From Syntrophales bacterium (GTDB taxonomy: Bacteria; Desulfobacterota; Syntrophia; Syntrophales; UBA2210): a DNA stretch of 10,615 nucleotides. Below, piece after piece: positions 1 through 7,177 of this stretch (position 1 is its first letter; each line of letters opens with the position of its first letter). The notes beneath the pieces are model-generated. The model saw only the letters and a list, made by a program, of their open reading frames with translations. It did no database searches and was not told the DNA's origin. The stretch spans positions 1 to 10,615 of the forward strand of contig JAQUQY010000033.1 in NCBI GenBank assembly GCA_028715865.1. The letters are read 5' to 3'. The position numbers and the translations under genes are program-made.

Positions 1-1059
1 ATAGAAAAAGATATTTCCCGTAAAGACGGATATGTAATCATGCACACAGCCGCTGTTGAAGGCCGTCCCCGGGGAGCTCTTCTAAGCCAGGGAAATATTA
101 TCGCCATTACTATTCAGGCCCTTGCTGAACAGCGTTTTGGGGATATCGCGAGTCACCTATGCATGCTTCCCCTCTTTCACATAGCCGCCCTGGCGACGGT
201 CATGACAGTCCTGCATGGGGGCGGAAAAAACGTTATAATGGAGCGCTTCGAGGCCCCTGAAGCGTTGAGGCTATTGGAAGAGGAGAAGGTAACTATTTTC
301 GGTTCCTTCGCCCCCATGCTGAAAATGCTTCTACAGGAACAGGATGGAGTACCTCGCAGCCTTACCTCCCTTCGATCAATTGGAGGTATTGAAGACCCCG
401 ATTCCATCGACGGTTTTCTATCACACGCCACGGGGGCTTCCTTCTACAGCGCTTACGGACAGACAGAAGCCCTGGCCGTAACGGGATGCAACAGGGTAGA
501 AAGGCCAGGAAGCGCCGGCAGGCCCTCTCTACTGACCCGAGTTGCCATTCTTGATGATTACGACCGCGAAATTCCCCGTGGGGAGGCCGGGGAAATCTGT
601 GTGCGATCACCCACGGTTTTTCAAGGATACTGGGGTCTTGAGGAAGAAACGGCCCACACCTTCAGAAACGGCTGGCACCACACCGGTGACATTGGGCGCT
701 TTGATGAAGACGGTTATCTCTGGTACGTAAAGCGCAAGGCGCATAAGGAGCTGATAAAGCCGGGAGGGGAAAACGTCTATCCCGCCGAAGTTGAACTCGC
801 TCTTATGAGCCACGGAAGCGTGGCTGAGGTGTGTGTCTTCGGCATTCCAGACGATGTATGGGGCGAAGCCGTAAAGGCTGTGTGCGTACTTAAGCCCGGG
901 ATCGAAATCACCCCCCGGGAACTTATCGACCACGTGGCGGTGAAAATCGCCAGGTATAAAAAACCCAAAGAAGTTGTTTTCGTAGATTCCCTGCCCCTGA
1001 CTGAAGAAGGGGAGGTTAACCGCGAAAAAATAAAGAGGGATCACGGCGGGATATACTGA
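1..1059 (+). CDS. AMP-forming acyl-CoA synthetase (ANL superfamily), 5'-truncated
   Basis: C-terminal part (about 352 residues) of an adenylate-forming acyl-CoA synthetase, a family that activates a carboxylate with ATP and transfers it to CoA. The frame is open from base 1, so the start lies outside the window; the ATG at 40 sits inside the nucleotide-binding loop and is not a start. Visible motifs in order: a divergent A3 loop (HTAAVEGRPRG, bases 43-75, where TSGTTGxPKG is usual), A5 (YSAYGQTEA), A7 (WHHTGDIGRFDEDGYL, keeping the ATP-ribose Asp), A8 hinge (KELIKPGGENVYPAEVE) and a C-terminal lid domain. The A10 lysine of the usual G-K-[IV] is a glutamate here (GEVNREKIK; codon 1012-1014). 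This lysine normally helps adenylation, so activity may be altered; the changes may also belong to a subfamily. The substrate cannot be told from this fragment. It converges on mltA. Confidence 0.88.
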   Translation: MEKDISRKDGYVIMHTAAVEGRPRGALLSQGNIIAITIQALAEQRFGDIASHLCMLPLFHIAALATVMTVLHGGGKNVIMERFEAPEALRLLEEEKVTIFGSFAPMLKMLLQEQDGVPRSLTSLRSIGGIEDPDSIDGFLSHATGASFYSAYGQTEALAVTGCNRVERPGSAGRPSLLTRVAILDDYDREIPRGEAGEICVRSPTVFQGYWGLEEETAHTFRNGWHHTGDIGRFDEDGYLWYVKRKAHKELIKPGGENVYPAEVELALMSHGSVAEVCVFGIPDDVWGEAVKAVCVLKPGIEITPRELIDHVAVKIARYKKPKEVVFVDSLPLTEEGEVNREKIKRDHGGIY

Positions 1060-1073
1060 TATCTGTTGCCGCT

Positions 1074-1128
1074 GAGGATGGCTCCTCTATTGTCTTGCTG
1101 AATCATGAATTACCAAAGGATTATTCAG
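1074..1128. terminator. Convergent intergenic stem-loops, weak terminator candidates
   Basis: The 87-nt gap between the converging synthetase and mltA genes holds two small hairpins. One is GAGGA(TGGC)TCCTC at 1074-1087, followed by a T-rich stretch on the plus strand. The other is CTGAAT/ATTCAG (1098-1103 with 1123-1128). Neither has a strong GC stem plus a clean T run, so the terminator role is inferred mostly from position. Confidence 0.25.
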
Positions 1129-1146
1129 TCCATAGGCGGCTTATGA

Positions 1147-2418
1147 TCAGCGTTTTTGTACCAGGAAATACAGCTGTCCGAATTCTTTCATGTATCCGGC
1201 GGAGAGTCCCGCCTCATCGCCGGTACCCCAGAACAGGTCCACCCGTCCCGGACCCTTGATGGCGCCTCCCGCATCCTGGTTGAGAACGAGACGCCAGAAT
1301 GGCTTCCAGGATTCTATTTCACCGGTGGTGGAGAACTGTGGGTACTTCACGGAAATAAGAGCAAGAGAGCCCCTGGGGAAATAGGCGGGATCAGTGGCGA
1401 TACTTCGACCAGCCGTAACAGGGACATCGATCGCCCCCCTGGGACCCTCATCGACGACCCTGAAAAACACGTAACTTTCATTGTGGGCCAGTATGGGCAT
1501 CATCTCATCGGAGTTGTGCAGGTAGTTCTTTATGCCCCGGAGAGAAACCTCGGCCATGGTGAGGATTCCCTTTTGAGCGAGGAAACGTCCCAAACTTCGA
1601 TAAGGTCTTCCGTTGGCCTGTGCGTAGCTTACCTGAATAGAGTCTCCATCATCAAAGGCGATGGTTCCCGAACCTTGTATATGCATAAAAAATAGATCCA
1701 CAGGATCGTCGGTCCATGCTATCTCCAGATCCCGTCCATCAAGGATTCTCCCTATGTCTATATCGCCGCGCGTGTAATATGGCAGAACCACTCCGTCATC
1801 AATTCGGGCAACGATCCTCTCGCCTTCATACTTGCTGTGAAACTGGCCAAGGTGGATCACCGTGTGGTCATCGGGCGTCTGGTATATGGGATATCGGTAA
1901 AGTTCAGTTTTATTGCGTGATCCCCTCAGGATAGGCTCGTAGTAGCCCGTAAAGAGAACACTGCCGTCGCCTTTTCTTCCCAGGCTCTGATAAAGATCGA
2001 ACTTCCGCCGCATCCGTTCACGCAAATCCTCACTGGTTGGATTCGACTCCAGCATATCACGAAGCAGAAACAAAGAGTCCTTCATTTCCTGAAGACTGTA
2101 GGTTTCATTACCCATTCGAAAGGTACGATTCTCGGGAAGGCGATTATAGTATATTATGCTGCGGTCAACGGCGACTTTCAGGGAATCCCAGTCCATGTCA
2201 TCGGTAAAAGTCGGCCACCGTTCGGCTTCGACTATGACAAGATATTCCGTTTCCCTCGCTTCATCAGTTGGCAGCACCCTTGGCCTCTTGGCGCATCCTG
2301 CCGAGAAGGCGAAGATCATGCTCACAATAACGGTTGCCGCAAGTGACCTGGATAAAATACTTGTTTGATTTCTTTTGCTTCGGTAATGGTGAAAGAACGG
2401 CACGACTCTACCTCTCAT
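1147..2418 (-). CDS. mltA: MltA-type membrane-bound lytic murein transglycosylase (lipoprotein)
   Basis: A 423-aa lytic transglycosylase of the MltA family. It cleaves the MurNAc-GlcNAc glycan bond in peptidoglycan to give 1,6-anhydro ends, acting in the periplasm on a lipid anchor. The N-terminus has basic residues, a hydrophobic stretch (about 25-41) and a lipobox SAGC with the lipidated Cys at 42; Ala at +2 suits outer-membrane sorting. The MltA barrel shows FTGYYEP, LPYYTRGDID, DLFFMHIQGSG and NGRPYRSLG. The C-terminal 3D domain shows LNQDAGGAIKGPGRVDLFWGTG with Asp382 and Asp394; by my alignment Asp394 matches catalytic Asp308 of the E. coli enzyme. It is last in the nadK-recN-GNAT operon, 2 nt after the GNAT stop. 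The ATG at 2416-2418 has no good ribosome site. An in-frame GTG at 2401-2403, 6 nt after AGAGGT (2410-2415), is an alternative start giving 418 aa with the signal intact. Confidence 0.93.
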   Translation of the reverse strand: MRGRVVPFFHHYRSKRNQTSILSRSLAATVIVSMIFAFSAGCAKRPRVLPTDEARETEYLVIVEAERWPTFTDDMDWDSLKVAVDRSIIYYNRLPENRTFRMGNETYSLQEMKDSLFLLRDMLESNPTSEDLRERMRRKFDLYQSLGRKGDGSVLFTGYYEPILRGSRNKTELYRYPIYQTPDDHTVIHLGQFHSKYEGERIVARIDDGVVLPYYTRGDIDIGRILDGRDLEIAWTDDPVDLFFMHIQGSGTIAFDDGDSIQVSYAQANGRPYRSLGRFLAQKGILTMAEVSLRGIKNYLHNSDEMMPILAHNESYVFFRVVDEGPRGAIDVPVTAGRSIATDPAYFPRGSLALISVKYPQFSTTGEIESWKPFWRLVLNQDAGGAIKGPGRVDLFWGTGDEAGLSAGYMKEFGQLYFLVQKR

Positions 2419-2420
2419 GT

Positions 2421-2879
2421 TCAGGGTTCGATAATAAGGGGTATTTCATCGCAATAATCAGGGTATTTCGGACATTTTATGCACTCTGTCCAGATTTTTT
2501 CTGGAAGGGTGCTCTTGTCCACATCGACAAATCCAATTTCCTTGAAAAATTTTTCCTGGTTAGTCAGGGTGAATATTCGATAGAGATCGAGAGTGATCGC
2601 GTCGGACACGCAGGCTTCCACAAGCTTGGTGGCTATTCCCCGCATTCGGTATTCGGGAAGCACAAAAAGTGAACGTACCTCGGCGAGATTCTCCCAGAAT
2701 ATATGCATGGCGCAAACGCCTACCACGGTTTTACCGTCATCCAGGCAGAAGACGAAATAATCCCGCAGGTAACCGTATAACTCCATGAGTGATCGAGGAA
2801 GCATTTCTCCCCGGGATGCCGAGTTATTGATCATCCTGTGAATATATTTAACATCGCTGATTTTTGCTTTTCTCAGCAT
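2421..2879 (-). CDS. GNAT N-acetyltransferase, short ArgA-like (probable N-acetylglutamate synthase)
   Basis: A 152-aa single-domain GNAT acetyltransferase, which uses acetyl-CoA to acetylate an amino group. It opens MLRKAKISDV, a usual GNAT first strand. Acetyl-CoA motif A is SLFVLPEYRMRGIATKLVEA (RMRGIA at 78-83), followed by FFKEIGFVDVDKSTLPEKIW. The segments MLPRSLMELY, WENLAEVRSLFV and the cysteine-bearing tail CIKCPKYPDYCDEI (Cys133, 136, 143) resemble the short stand-alone N-acetylglutamate synthases (Mycobacterium Rv2747 type) that start arginine synthesis. That substrate is an inference from remembered family patterns. The start at 2877-2879 was chosen because it has GAGGA (2889-2893) 9 nt upstream and begins at the family N-terminus. 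A longer reading from 2963 would overlap the recN end and add 28 unrelated residues. Third gene of the operon, 46 nt after recN. Confidence 0.85.
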   Translation of the reverse strand: MLRKAKISDVKYIHRMINNSASRGEMLPRSLMELYGYLRDYFVFCLDDGKTVVGVCAMHIFWENLAEVRSLFVLPEYRMRGIATKLVEACVSDAITLDLYRIFTLTNQEKFFKEIGFVDVDKSTLPEKIWTECIKCPKYPDYCDEIPLIIEP

Positions 2880-2888
2880 TGAGCATGT

Positions 2889-2893
2889 TCCTC
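2889..2893 (-). promoter_or_regulatory. Ribosome binding site of the GNAT gene
   Basis: GAGGA on the minus strand, 9 nt before the ATG at 2877-2879. It decides the short start over the upstream in-frame ATG at 2961-2963. Confidence 0.6.
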
Positions 2894-2925
2894 GAAATAT
2901 TATGATGTAATCATTAAAAGGTGGA

Positions 2926-4596
2926 TCAACACGCTTGAGAGGCTCGAAGCATCTCCCGGGCATGCTCCCTGGTCTTTTCCGTCATTTCAACACCGCCAAG
3001 CATGCGGGCGATTTCCTCGACGCGTTCGCCTTCGTTCAGGGTCTTTACCAGGGCCATTGTCCTGTCGTCGGCCACATCCTTGGCTACCAGAAAGTGTGTG
3101 CCGGCAAAGCTGGCTATCTGGGGCAAGTGGGTTATGCAGAGCACCTGGTGACGCTGTGAGATATCCCTCAGCTTGGCTCCCACAATTTCAGCGGCCGCTC
3201 CCCCTATGCCGCTGTCCACTTCGTCGAAGATGACCGTCTCCGCTGAACCGTCGCGTACCAGCACCTTTTTGAGGGCAAGCACGATTCGGGAAAGCTCTCC
3301 CCCCGAAGCGACCCGGTTCAGAGGCTTGAGCGGTTCCCCCGGATTGGTGGAGAGGTAGAACTCCAGATGATCGAAACCTTTACCATGAAGCGCGGCATTA
3401 TTTTCAGAAAAAATGATGGCAAAGGTTGTATTGGGCATACGCAGGTCTTTTAATTCAGCCTTTACGGCCCTTTCCAGTGCTCGGGCCGCCTCCTTTCTCT
3501 GTTTTGACAGATCCGCGGCCATGCTTTCAAGCATGGATTTTTTAATGTCAACGGTCCTCTTCAGGCCTTTAATTTTTTCCTCAATATGTTCCATTGATTC
3601 AAGTTCTTCCGCGAGACTCTCTTTTTTTTCCAGAATACTTTCCAGAGAACCCCCATACTTCCTTTTGAGAATGCCCAGCAGTTCGAGCCGGTCGTCAATT
3701 TCTTGAAGCCGCCCGGGATCGTGGTAAATGCCCCCAAGATAGTCTCTAAGGCTAAGCGCCGTGTCTTCAAGGGTGAAATAAATCGAATCAAGCGCCCCCT
3801 CATCGATGGGAATTCCGGAATCCAGGCTCCGGATTTCTTTGGTCATGCCACGAACTCTGTCCAATTCTTCCAGGATAGAGCCCTCACTCCCGTATAGGCT
3901 TCCGTATGAATTACCCGCGAGCTCCCGAAGCTTTCCGGCGTTGGCAATCAGTCTTTTTTCATCGGCAAGCTCCCTGTCTTCACCGGCCCTGATGCCGCTT
4001 TTGTCTATTTCATCAAGCTGGAACCTTATCAACTCTTCACGCCTTGAACGTTCCACGGCAGCCAAAGTGGTCATTTCAAGTTCCCCTTCGATTTCCAGGT
4101 GTTCTCCATAGATTTGAGAGTAGTTATCCCGTTTTTTAGTGAGACCGGCAAATTCATCCAGAATGTCGATATGATTGTCTCTTTTAAGGAGAACCTGGTG
4201 TTCGTGCTGGCCGCAGATATTGACCAGGGTTTCGCTTATGGAAGACAGCATTCCTGCCGTGGCAAGCCTTCCGTTTACGAGAATCCTGTTCTTGCCGGAA
4301 CGGCTGATAACCCTCTTGATAACAAGTTCCCCATCTTCTTCCATGTCAAGCTCTTCAAGTATCTTCCGCGCTTCATGATTGTCCCGCAGATCGAATTGTG
4401 CCTCGACTACTGCCGTATCCGCCGCAGATCGAATCATGTCTCCAGAGGCCCTGTCTCCAAGAAGCATGCTCACGGCTCCAACAATTATGGATTTACCGGC
4501 GCCTGTTTCTCCGGAGAGGACGTTCATTCCTTTGGAAAACTGTATCCTCAGGGAATCGATGATGGCAAAATTTTCGATATACAGTTCATTAAGCAT
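2926..4596 (-). CDS. recN: DNA repair protein RecN (SMC-like ATPase)
   Basis: A 556-aa RecN, the cytoplasmic SMC-like ATPase that acts at DNA double-strand breaks in recombinational repair; the length is typical. The N-terminus MLNELYIENFAIIDSLRIQF is the family start. Walker A is GETGAGKS at 29-36. Two long charged helical stretches (coiled coil) occupy the middle. The C-terminal head carries the ABC signature SGGELS (431-436), Walker B VIFDEVD (455-461) followed by SGIGG, and the switch segment VLCITHLPQIASFAG. An in-frame ATG lies 8 codons upstream (4618-4620), but that would overlap the nadK end by 19 nt and add residues foreign to the family. From 4596 the gap after the nadK stop is 5 nt, which suggests translational coupling since no strong ribosome site is visible. 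No key residue is missing. Confidence 0.97.
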   Translation of the reverse strand: MLNELYIENFAIIDSLRIQFSKGMNVLSGETGAGKSIIVGAVSMLLGDRASGDMIRSAADTAVVEAQFDLRDNHEARKILEELDMEEDGELVIKRVISRSGKNRILVNGRLATAGMLSSISETLVNICGQHEHQVLLKRDNHIDILDEFAGLTKKRDNYSQIYGEHLEIEGELEMTTLAAVERSRREELIRFQLDEIDKSGIRAGEDRELADEKRLIANAGKLRELAGNSYGSLYGSEGSILEELDRVRGMTKEIRSLDSGIPIDEGALDSIYFTLEDTALSLRDYLGGIYHDPGRLQEIDDRLELLGILKRKYGGSLESILEKKESLAEELESMEHIEEKIKGLKRTVDIKKSMLESMAADLSKQRKEAARALERAVKAELKDLRMPNTTFAIIFSENNAALHGKGFDHLEFYLSTNPGEPLKPLNRVASGGELSRIVLALKKVLVRDGSAETVIFDEVDSGIGGAAAEIVGAKLRDISQRHQVLCITHLPQIASFAGTHFLVAKDVADDRTMALVKTLNEGERVEEIARMLGGVEMTEKTREHAREMLRASQAC

Positions 4597-4601
4597 GGCG
4601 C

Positions 4602-5450
4602 TCAGGGCATGCCGCCCCATCCGAGTTTGCCCCTCAGCACTTCCATGTAATCCCTGTTGGGAGAAACAACAAGATCAATGGAGTGCCTTGATTTTGTTAT
4701 CGTAACCGCGTCACCTGATTTCATGACCAGTGAATCCTGGCCGTCCAGGGTTACCGTTGCTCCCTCCTCCCGGGTGAAGAGAACTACTCTGACAGAAGAT
4801 TCGGGGGGGACCACAATAGGACGGTTAGTCAGAGTATGGGGACAGATAGGTGTGATAATCATAGAGTCGAGTTCAGGAAACACGATTGGGCCGCCCGTGG
4901 AAAGGGAATACGCGGTTGATCCCGTTGGTGTTGAAATAATAAGGCCGTCGGCCTTGAAGGTCGCAAGGTATTTTTCATCCACAAAGGTTTCCAGGTTTAC
5001 CATACGGGAAAGGTTTCCCCGGTTAATGACCGCGTCGTTCAGGGCGGAAAAATGATGTCCATGGACGGAAGCGTCAAGAAGCATTCGTTTGGATGTCCCG
5101 TATTCACCCTTCAATATAAGGTCCATGGTATCGAACATTTCGTGCAGATTAACCACCGTCATGAACCCGAATGCGCCGAGGTTGATTCCGAGTATGGGAA
5201 CATCATGTCCCTGGACGGCCCGAGCCGCCCTAAGCAGTGTGCCGTCTCCACCGAATACTACGATCATGTCAGACATTCCGGGAAGCTCAGAGGCCGGAAA
5301 GCCCTCGACTCCATGAAGAACGCCGGCAATTTCTTCTTCAAAAAAAACGGTCACATCCCTTTTTGAAAGCCATTCGCCCAGCTCAAGGGAATCCTGAGCA
5401 GCGTTTTCCTTGCCCGTGTTCGCGATAATGCCCACTCGTCTTATATTCAT
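4602..5450 (-). CDS. nadK: NAD kinase
   Basis: A 282-aa ATP-NAD kinase that phosphorylates NAD to NADP in the cytoplasm. Seen in order: the N-terminal nucleotide fold start RRVGIIANTGKENA, the kinase signature FGGDGTLLRAAR (GGDGT at 67-71, with catalytic Asp69), ILGINLGAFGFM, the NAD-binding NDAVINRG (138-145), and the conserved ADGLIISTPTGSTAYSLSTGGPI (168-189), then PICPHTLTNRPIV. Length is normal and all main motifs are intact. First gene of the minus-strand operon with recN, the GNAT and mltA. AAGGAG lies 13 nt upstream of the ATG, rather far for a Shine-Dalgarno, but no other in-frame start codon lies between. nadE, making the substrate NAD, is on the other strand about 1.8 kb away. Confidence 0.97.
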   Translation of the reverse strand: MNIRRVGIIANTGKENAAQDSLELGEWLSKRDVTVFFEEEIAGVLHGVEGFPASELPGMSDMIVVFGGDGTLLRAARAVQGHDVPILGINLGAFGFMTVVNLHEMFDTMDLILKGEYGTSKRMLLDASVHGHHFSALNDAVINRGNLSRMVNLETFVDEKYLATFKADGLIISTPTGSTAYSLSTGGPIVFPELDSMIITPICPHTLTNRPIVVPPESSVRVVLFTREEGATVTLDGQDSLVMKSGDAVTITKSRHSIDLVVSPNRDYMEVLRGKLGWGGMP

Positions 5451-5534
5451 TCCAGCAAAGTAGCTCCTTTTCCCGGTTAAACCGTGAACCGTCTCCGAGC
5501 CCTGATGTACCTGTGCCGATTTTGGTAAATTCCT

Positions 5535-5565
5535 ATCATAAAATATAGAGGCTGTCTATTCGCAA
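5535..5565 (-). promoter_or_regulatory. Weak promoter candidate for the nadK-recN-GNAT-mltA operon
   Basis: On the minus strand, TTGCGA (5560-5565) and TATGAT (5535-5540) are 19 nt apart. This fits a sigma-70 type promoter only loosely because the spacer is long. It lies about 85 nt upstream of the nadK start. Confidence 0.25.
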
Positions 5566-5605
5566 ATGCCGGTATAAACTGGGCTGTCAGGATCAGGCAT
5601 TTAAC

Positions 5606-5635
5606 TTGACAATGCCGAAGTCCTTGTGGGATAGG
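5606..5635 (+). promoter_or_regulatory. Promoter candidate for the RdgC-like pair
   Basis: A perfect -35 TTGACA (5606-5611) is followed after 18 nt by a poor -10, GATAGG (5630-5635). The -35 match is strong but the -10 is not, so this is only a candidate. Confidence 0.25.
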
Positions 5636-5770
5636 TTCCTCTCTTCGAATCTAAGAAACGGTGGTTTGCGATTCAGAAATGCAACGGAAACGACATTTGA
5701 GAGTTGAAAGAAATCAACCCCGATTAGACGGCTTATATTCAAGATTTTATAGCTTCAAGGAGCTTAATTT

Positions 5771-6367
5771 ATGGGATTTTTGAAAGGATATGTAACATTC
5801 AGAAGGTACCGTGTCGTGGGAGACAGCCCGCCGGGCTTTAAATCTTTTTTTGACGGGCAGATCAAGATGCATTCCTTCAATGGTCACGCCAAGGGGTCGG
5901 ATGAAAAGATAATGGGGTGGACGAGCATCCAGAATGTGCTTGATACGGATTTTGAATATGCCAACTACCAGTTCGGCGACTATGCCCTTTTTTCCCTGCG
6001 AGTGGACCGGAAAATTCTTCCGCCCGCGCTGCTTCGGATAAGAACAATGGAAGCGGAGCAGAGATACATGAAGGCAAAGGGCCTTAAAAAACTCTTTAGA
6101 GAACAGCGCCTTGAATTAAAGGAAACTGTAAAGGCCGACCTTTTAAAGTCGATTCTCCCTGTTCCCTCCTTTTACGAAGCCTGCTGGGCTCTGTTTGAAG
6201 GGTGGCTGCTTTTTGGATCTCATTCAGAGAAAGTAGCCGAAGATTTTGAAGAACTCTTCAAACGCACTTTCTCCATGAGCCTCGTCCCCTTCTTCCCATG
6301 GGATCCATCTTACCTGGACGGGAATGTAGTCCAGTCACCGGCGGTGCTGAAAAAAGACTCGGCCTGA
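5771..6367 (+). CDS. rdgC: RdgC-like recombination-associated protein, N-terminal half
   Basis: A 198-aa protein resembling the N-terminal half of RdgC, a ring-shaped dimer that binds double-stranded DNA without sequence preference and restrains RecA. By eye, IMGW(TS), FSLRVDRKILPPALL, MEAEQRYMKAKGLKKLFREQRLELKETV and LLKSILPVPSFYEACWALFEG parallel the E. coli segments [41 protein letters not shown] and HSLLPRAFSRFSQTMMWID. The ending SLVPFFPWDP matches RdgC's SLPVVPLSMENP. E. coli RdgC is 303 aa; here the C-terminal half is a separate reading frame downstream. Start chosen at ATG 5771 with AAGGAG 8 nt upstream. The last codons contain an A6 run (6350-6355) where a one-base indel would open into the next frame, so a frameshifted single gene cannot be excluded. 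The assignment comes from memory of the family, not a search. Confidence 0.8.
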   Translation: MGFLKGYVTFRRYRVVGDSPPGFKSFFDGQIKMHSFNGHAKGSDEKIMGWTSIQNVLDTDFEYANYQFGDYALFSLRVDRKILPPALLRIRTMEAEQRYMKAKGLKKLFREQRLELKETVKADLLKSILPVPSFYEACWALFEGWLLFGSHSEKVAEDFEELFKRTFSMSLVPFFPWDPSYLDGNVVQSPAVLKKDSA

Positions 6368-6464
6368 ACCTGGCATTTAGCATAATGGATTTGAAATCCC
6401 TTTTTCGGGCGCAGATCAGGACTAGCTCCATTCTCAAGGGGCGCCAAAATCTAAGAGTCAAAAC

Positions 6465-6470
6465 AGGAGA
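6465..6470 (+). promoter_or_regulatory. Strong ribosome binding site before the RdgC C-terminal-half gene
   Basis: AGGAGA, 7 nt before the ATG at 6478. It supports an independent translation start for the second gene rather than the in-frame ATGs at 6298 and 6385, which lack such a site. Confidence 0.6.
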
Positions 6471-6477
6471 TATTTTC

Positions 6478-6996
6478 ATGGAACCTGAACAAAGCAAACT
6501 TGAGTTTATGGGCCGTGACTTTCTGACATGGCTTTGGTTCAAGAGTGAAGAGCGCAACGGAGCGATTCTTATCCCGGGCCAGGGTGATATAGAGATACAG
6601 TTTCTCCGGAGAATCGTTCTCGAATCGGGTCAGGGGGAATATTCGGAAACGGTAACTTGCAGCGGACTTCACGCCGATCTTTCCGAGGGTAAGGCAGCCC
6701 TCAGGGCGGGCAAGAAAGTCAGGGAAGCCCGCATTAAGATGGGTGTGGGAAGCGACGAATGGGAATTTACATTCAAGGCCGATGGATTTCTCTTTCAGTC
6801 TGTGAAACTTCCTTCAAGCTTCGAAGATGAGGAAGGTGAAATGGAAAAGGAAGGCCGGGTTCTGGACAGGATAGGCTGTATCGAGGTGATCATGAAAACC
6901 ATGGAGCGGCTCTTCGCTTATTTTCTGTACCTGCGGCGGTCAGAAGAATGGGTTTCCAGGGAGGCTCACCGCATGGATACATGGATAGCCCGCTGA
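6478..6996 (+). CDS. RdgC-like C-terminal half, separate ORF
   Basis: A 172-aa protein beginning [21 protein letters not shown]. By eye it continues the RdgC pattern: [11 protein letters not shown] parallels E. coli LTLTEWVRSG, and [22 protein letters not shown] parallels [43 protein letters not shown] parallels QRIQFVMCDDGSLKRLKF, and [22 protein letters not shown] parallels the final [22 protein letters not shown] helix. With the preceding gene it would complete an RdgC-like protein. The 110 nt between them are open in this frame (back past 6298) but have no counterpart in E. coli RdgC, and the domain boundary falls exactly at the gap. That favours two real genes whose products may assemble; a frameshift at the upstream A6 run is the alternative. 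No catalytic motif is seen. A 9-bp hairpin overlaps the stop codon. Confidence 0.72.
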   Translation: [172 protein letters not shown]

Positions 6997-7023
6997 GCTT
7001 ACGTGCCTTTCTTAAAGCTCAGC
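6992..7023 (+). terminator. Stem-loop at the end of the RdgC-like pair
   Basis: GCTGAGCTT (6992-7000) pairs perfectly with AAGCTCAGC (7015-7023) around a 14-nt loop, overlapping the stop codon. No T run follows, so it may be a weak or Rho-assisted terminator or an mRNA 3'-end stabiliser. Confidence 0.4.
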
Positions 7024-7109
7024 ATCATTAAACATTGTCATCCTCTCTGAAAACCTGGAACTATGGTTCTTCGTGTACGGAATTTTTTCAAATCAGATAA
7101 TAAAACATG

Positions 7110-7177
7110 AAATACTTGAAAATGCTGGCTATGGAAGGTGTTAACGTTATTGACAAAGACAGTCAGGTCAAGTATTT
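7110..7177. repeat. 10-bp perfect inverted repeat upstream of nadE
   Basis: AAATACTTGA (7110-7119) and TCAAGTATTT (7168-7177) are exact reverse complements, with CAT/ATG flanks extending the symmetry imperfectly. The right arm lies in the nadE promoter candidate, so an operator with two half-sites 48 nt apart is possible. Confidence 0.45.

Larger units (their letters stand above)
5451..5770. other. Divergent intergenic region between nadK and the RdgC-like gene
   Basis: 320 nt separate the divergent nadK operon and the RdgC-like pair. I see no convincing ORF or structured RNA in it. It holds the weak promoter candidates listed separately and a good ribosome site (AAGGAG, 5757-5762) 8 nt before the downstream ATG. 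Both flanking operons contain a recombination gene (recN, RdgC-like), so shared regulation from this region is possible, but I could not find a LexA-like palindrome. Confidence 0.6.

Noticed and set aside
607..1044. 145-codon minus-strand open frame
   Set aside because: It lies fully opposite the acyl-CoA synthetase, whose motifs run through the region. No ribosome site or recognisable domain.
1156..1695. 179-codon plus-strand open frame
   Set aside because: Antisense shadow of mltA, including its 3D domain; low-complexity translation with no family features.
4099..4650. 183-codon plus-strand open frame
   Set aside because: Runs antisense across the recN start, including the Walker A region, and into the nadK end; no domain of its own.
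5451..5770. LexA/SOS box controlling recN and the RdgC-like pair
   Set aside because: I scanned for CTGT-N8-ACAG and GAAC-N4-GTTC type sites and found no convincing match.
6347..6356. Programmed -1 ribosomal frameshift signal in the A6 run
   Set aside because: In the actual reading frame the seven bases are G AAA AAA, not a canonical X XXY YYZ site, and I see no strong hairpin just downstream. The strong ribosome site at 6465 is a simpler explanation.
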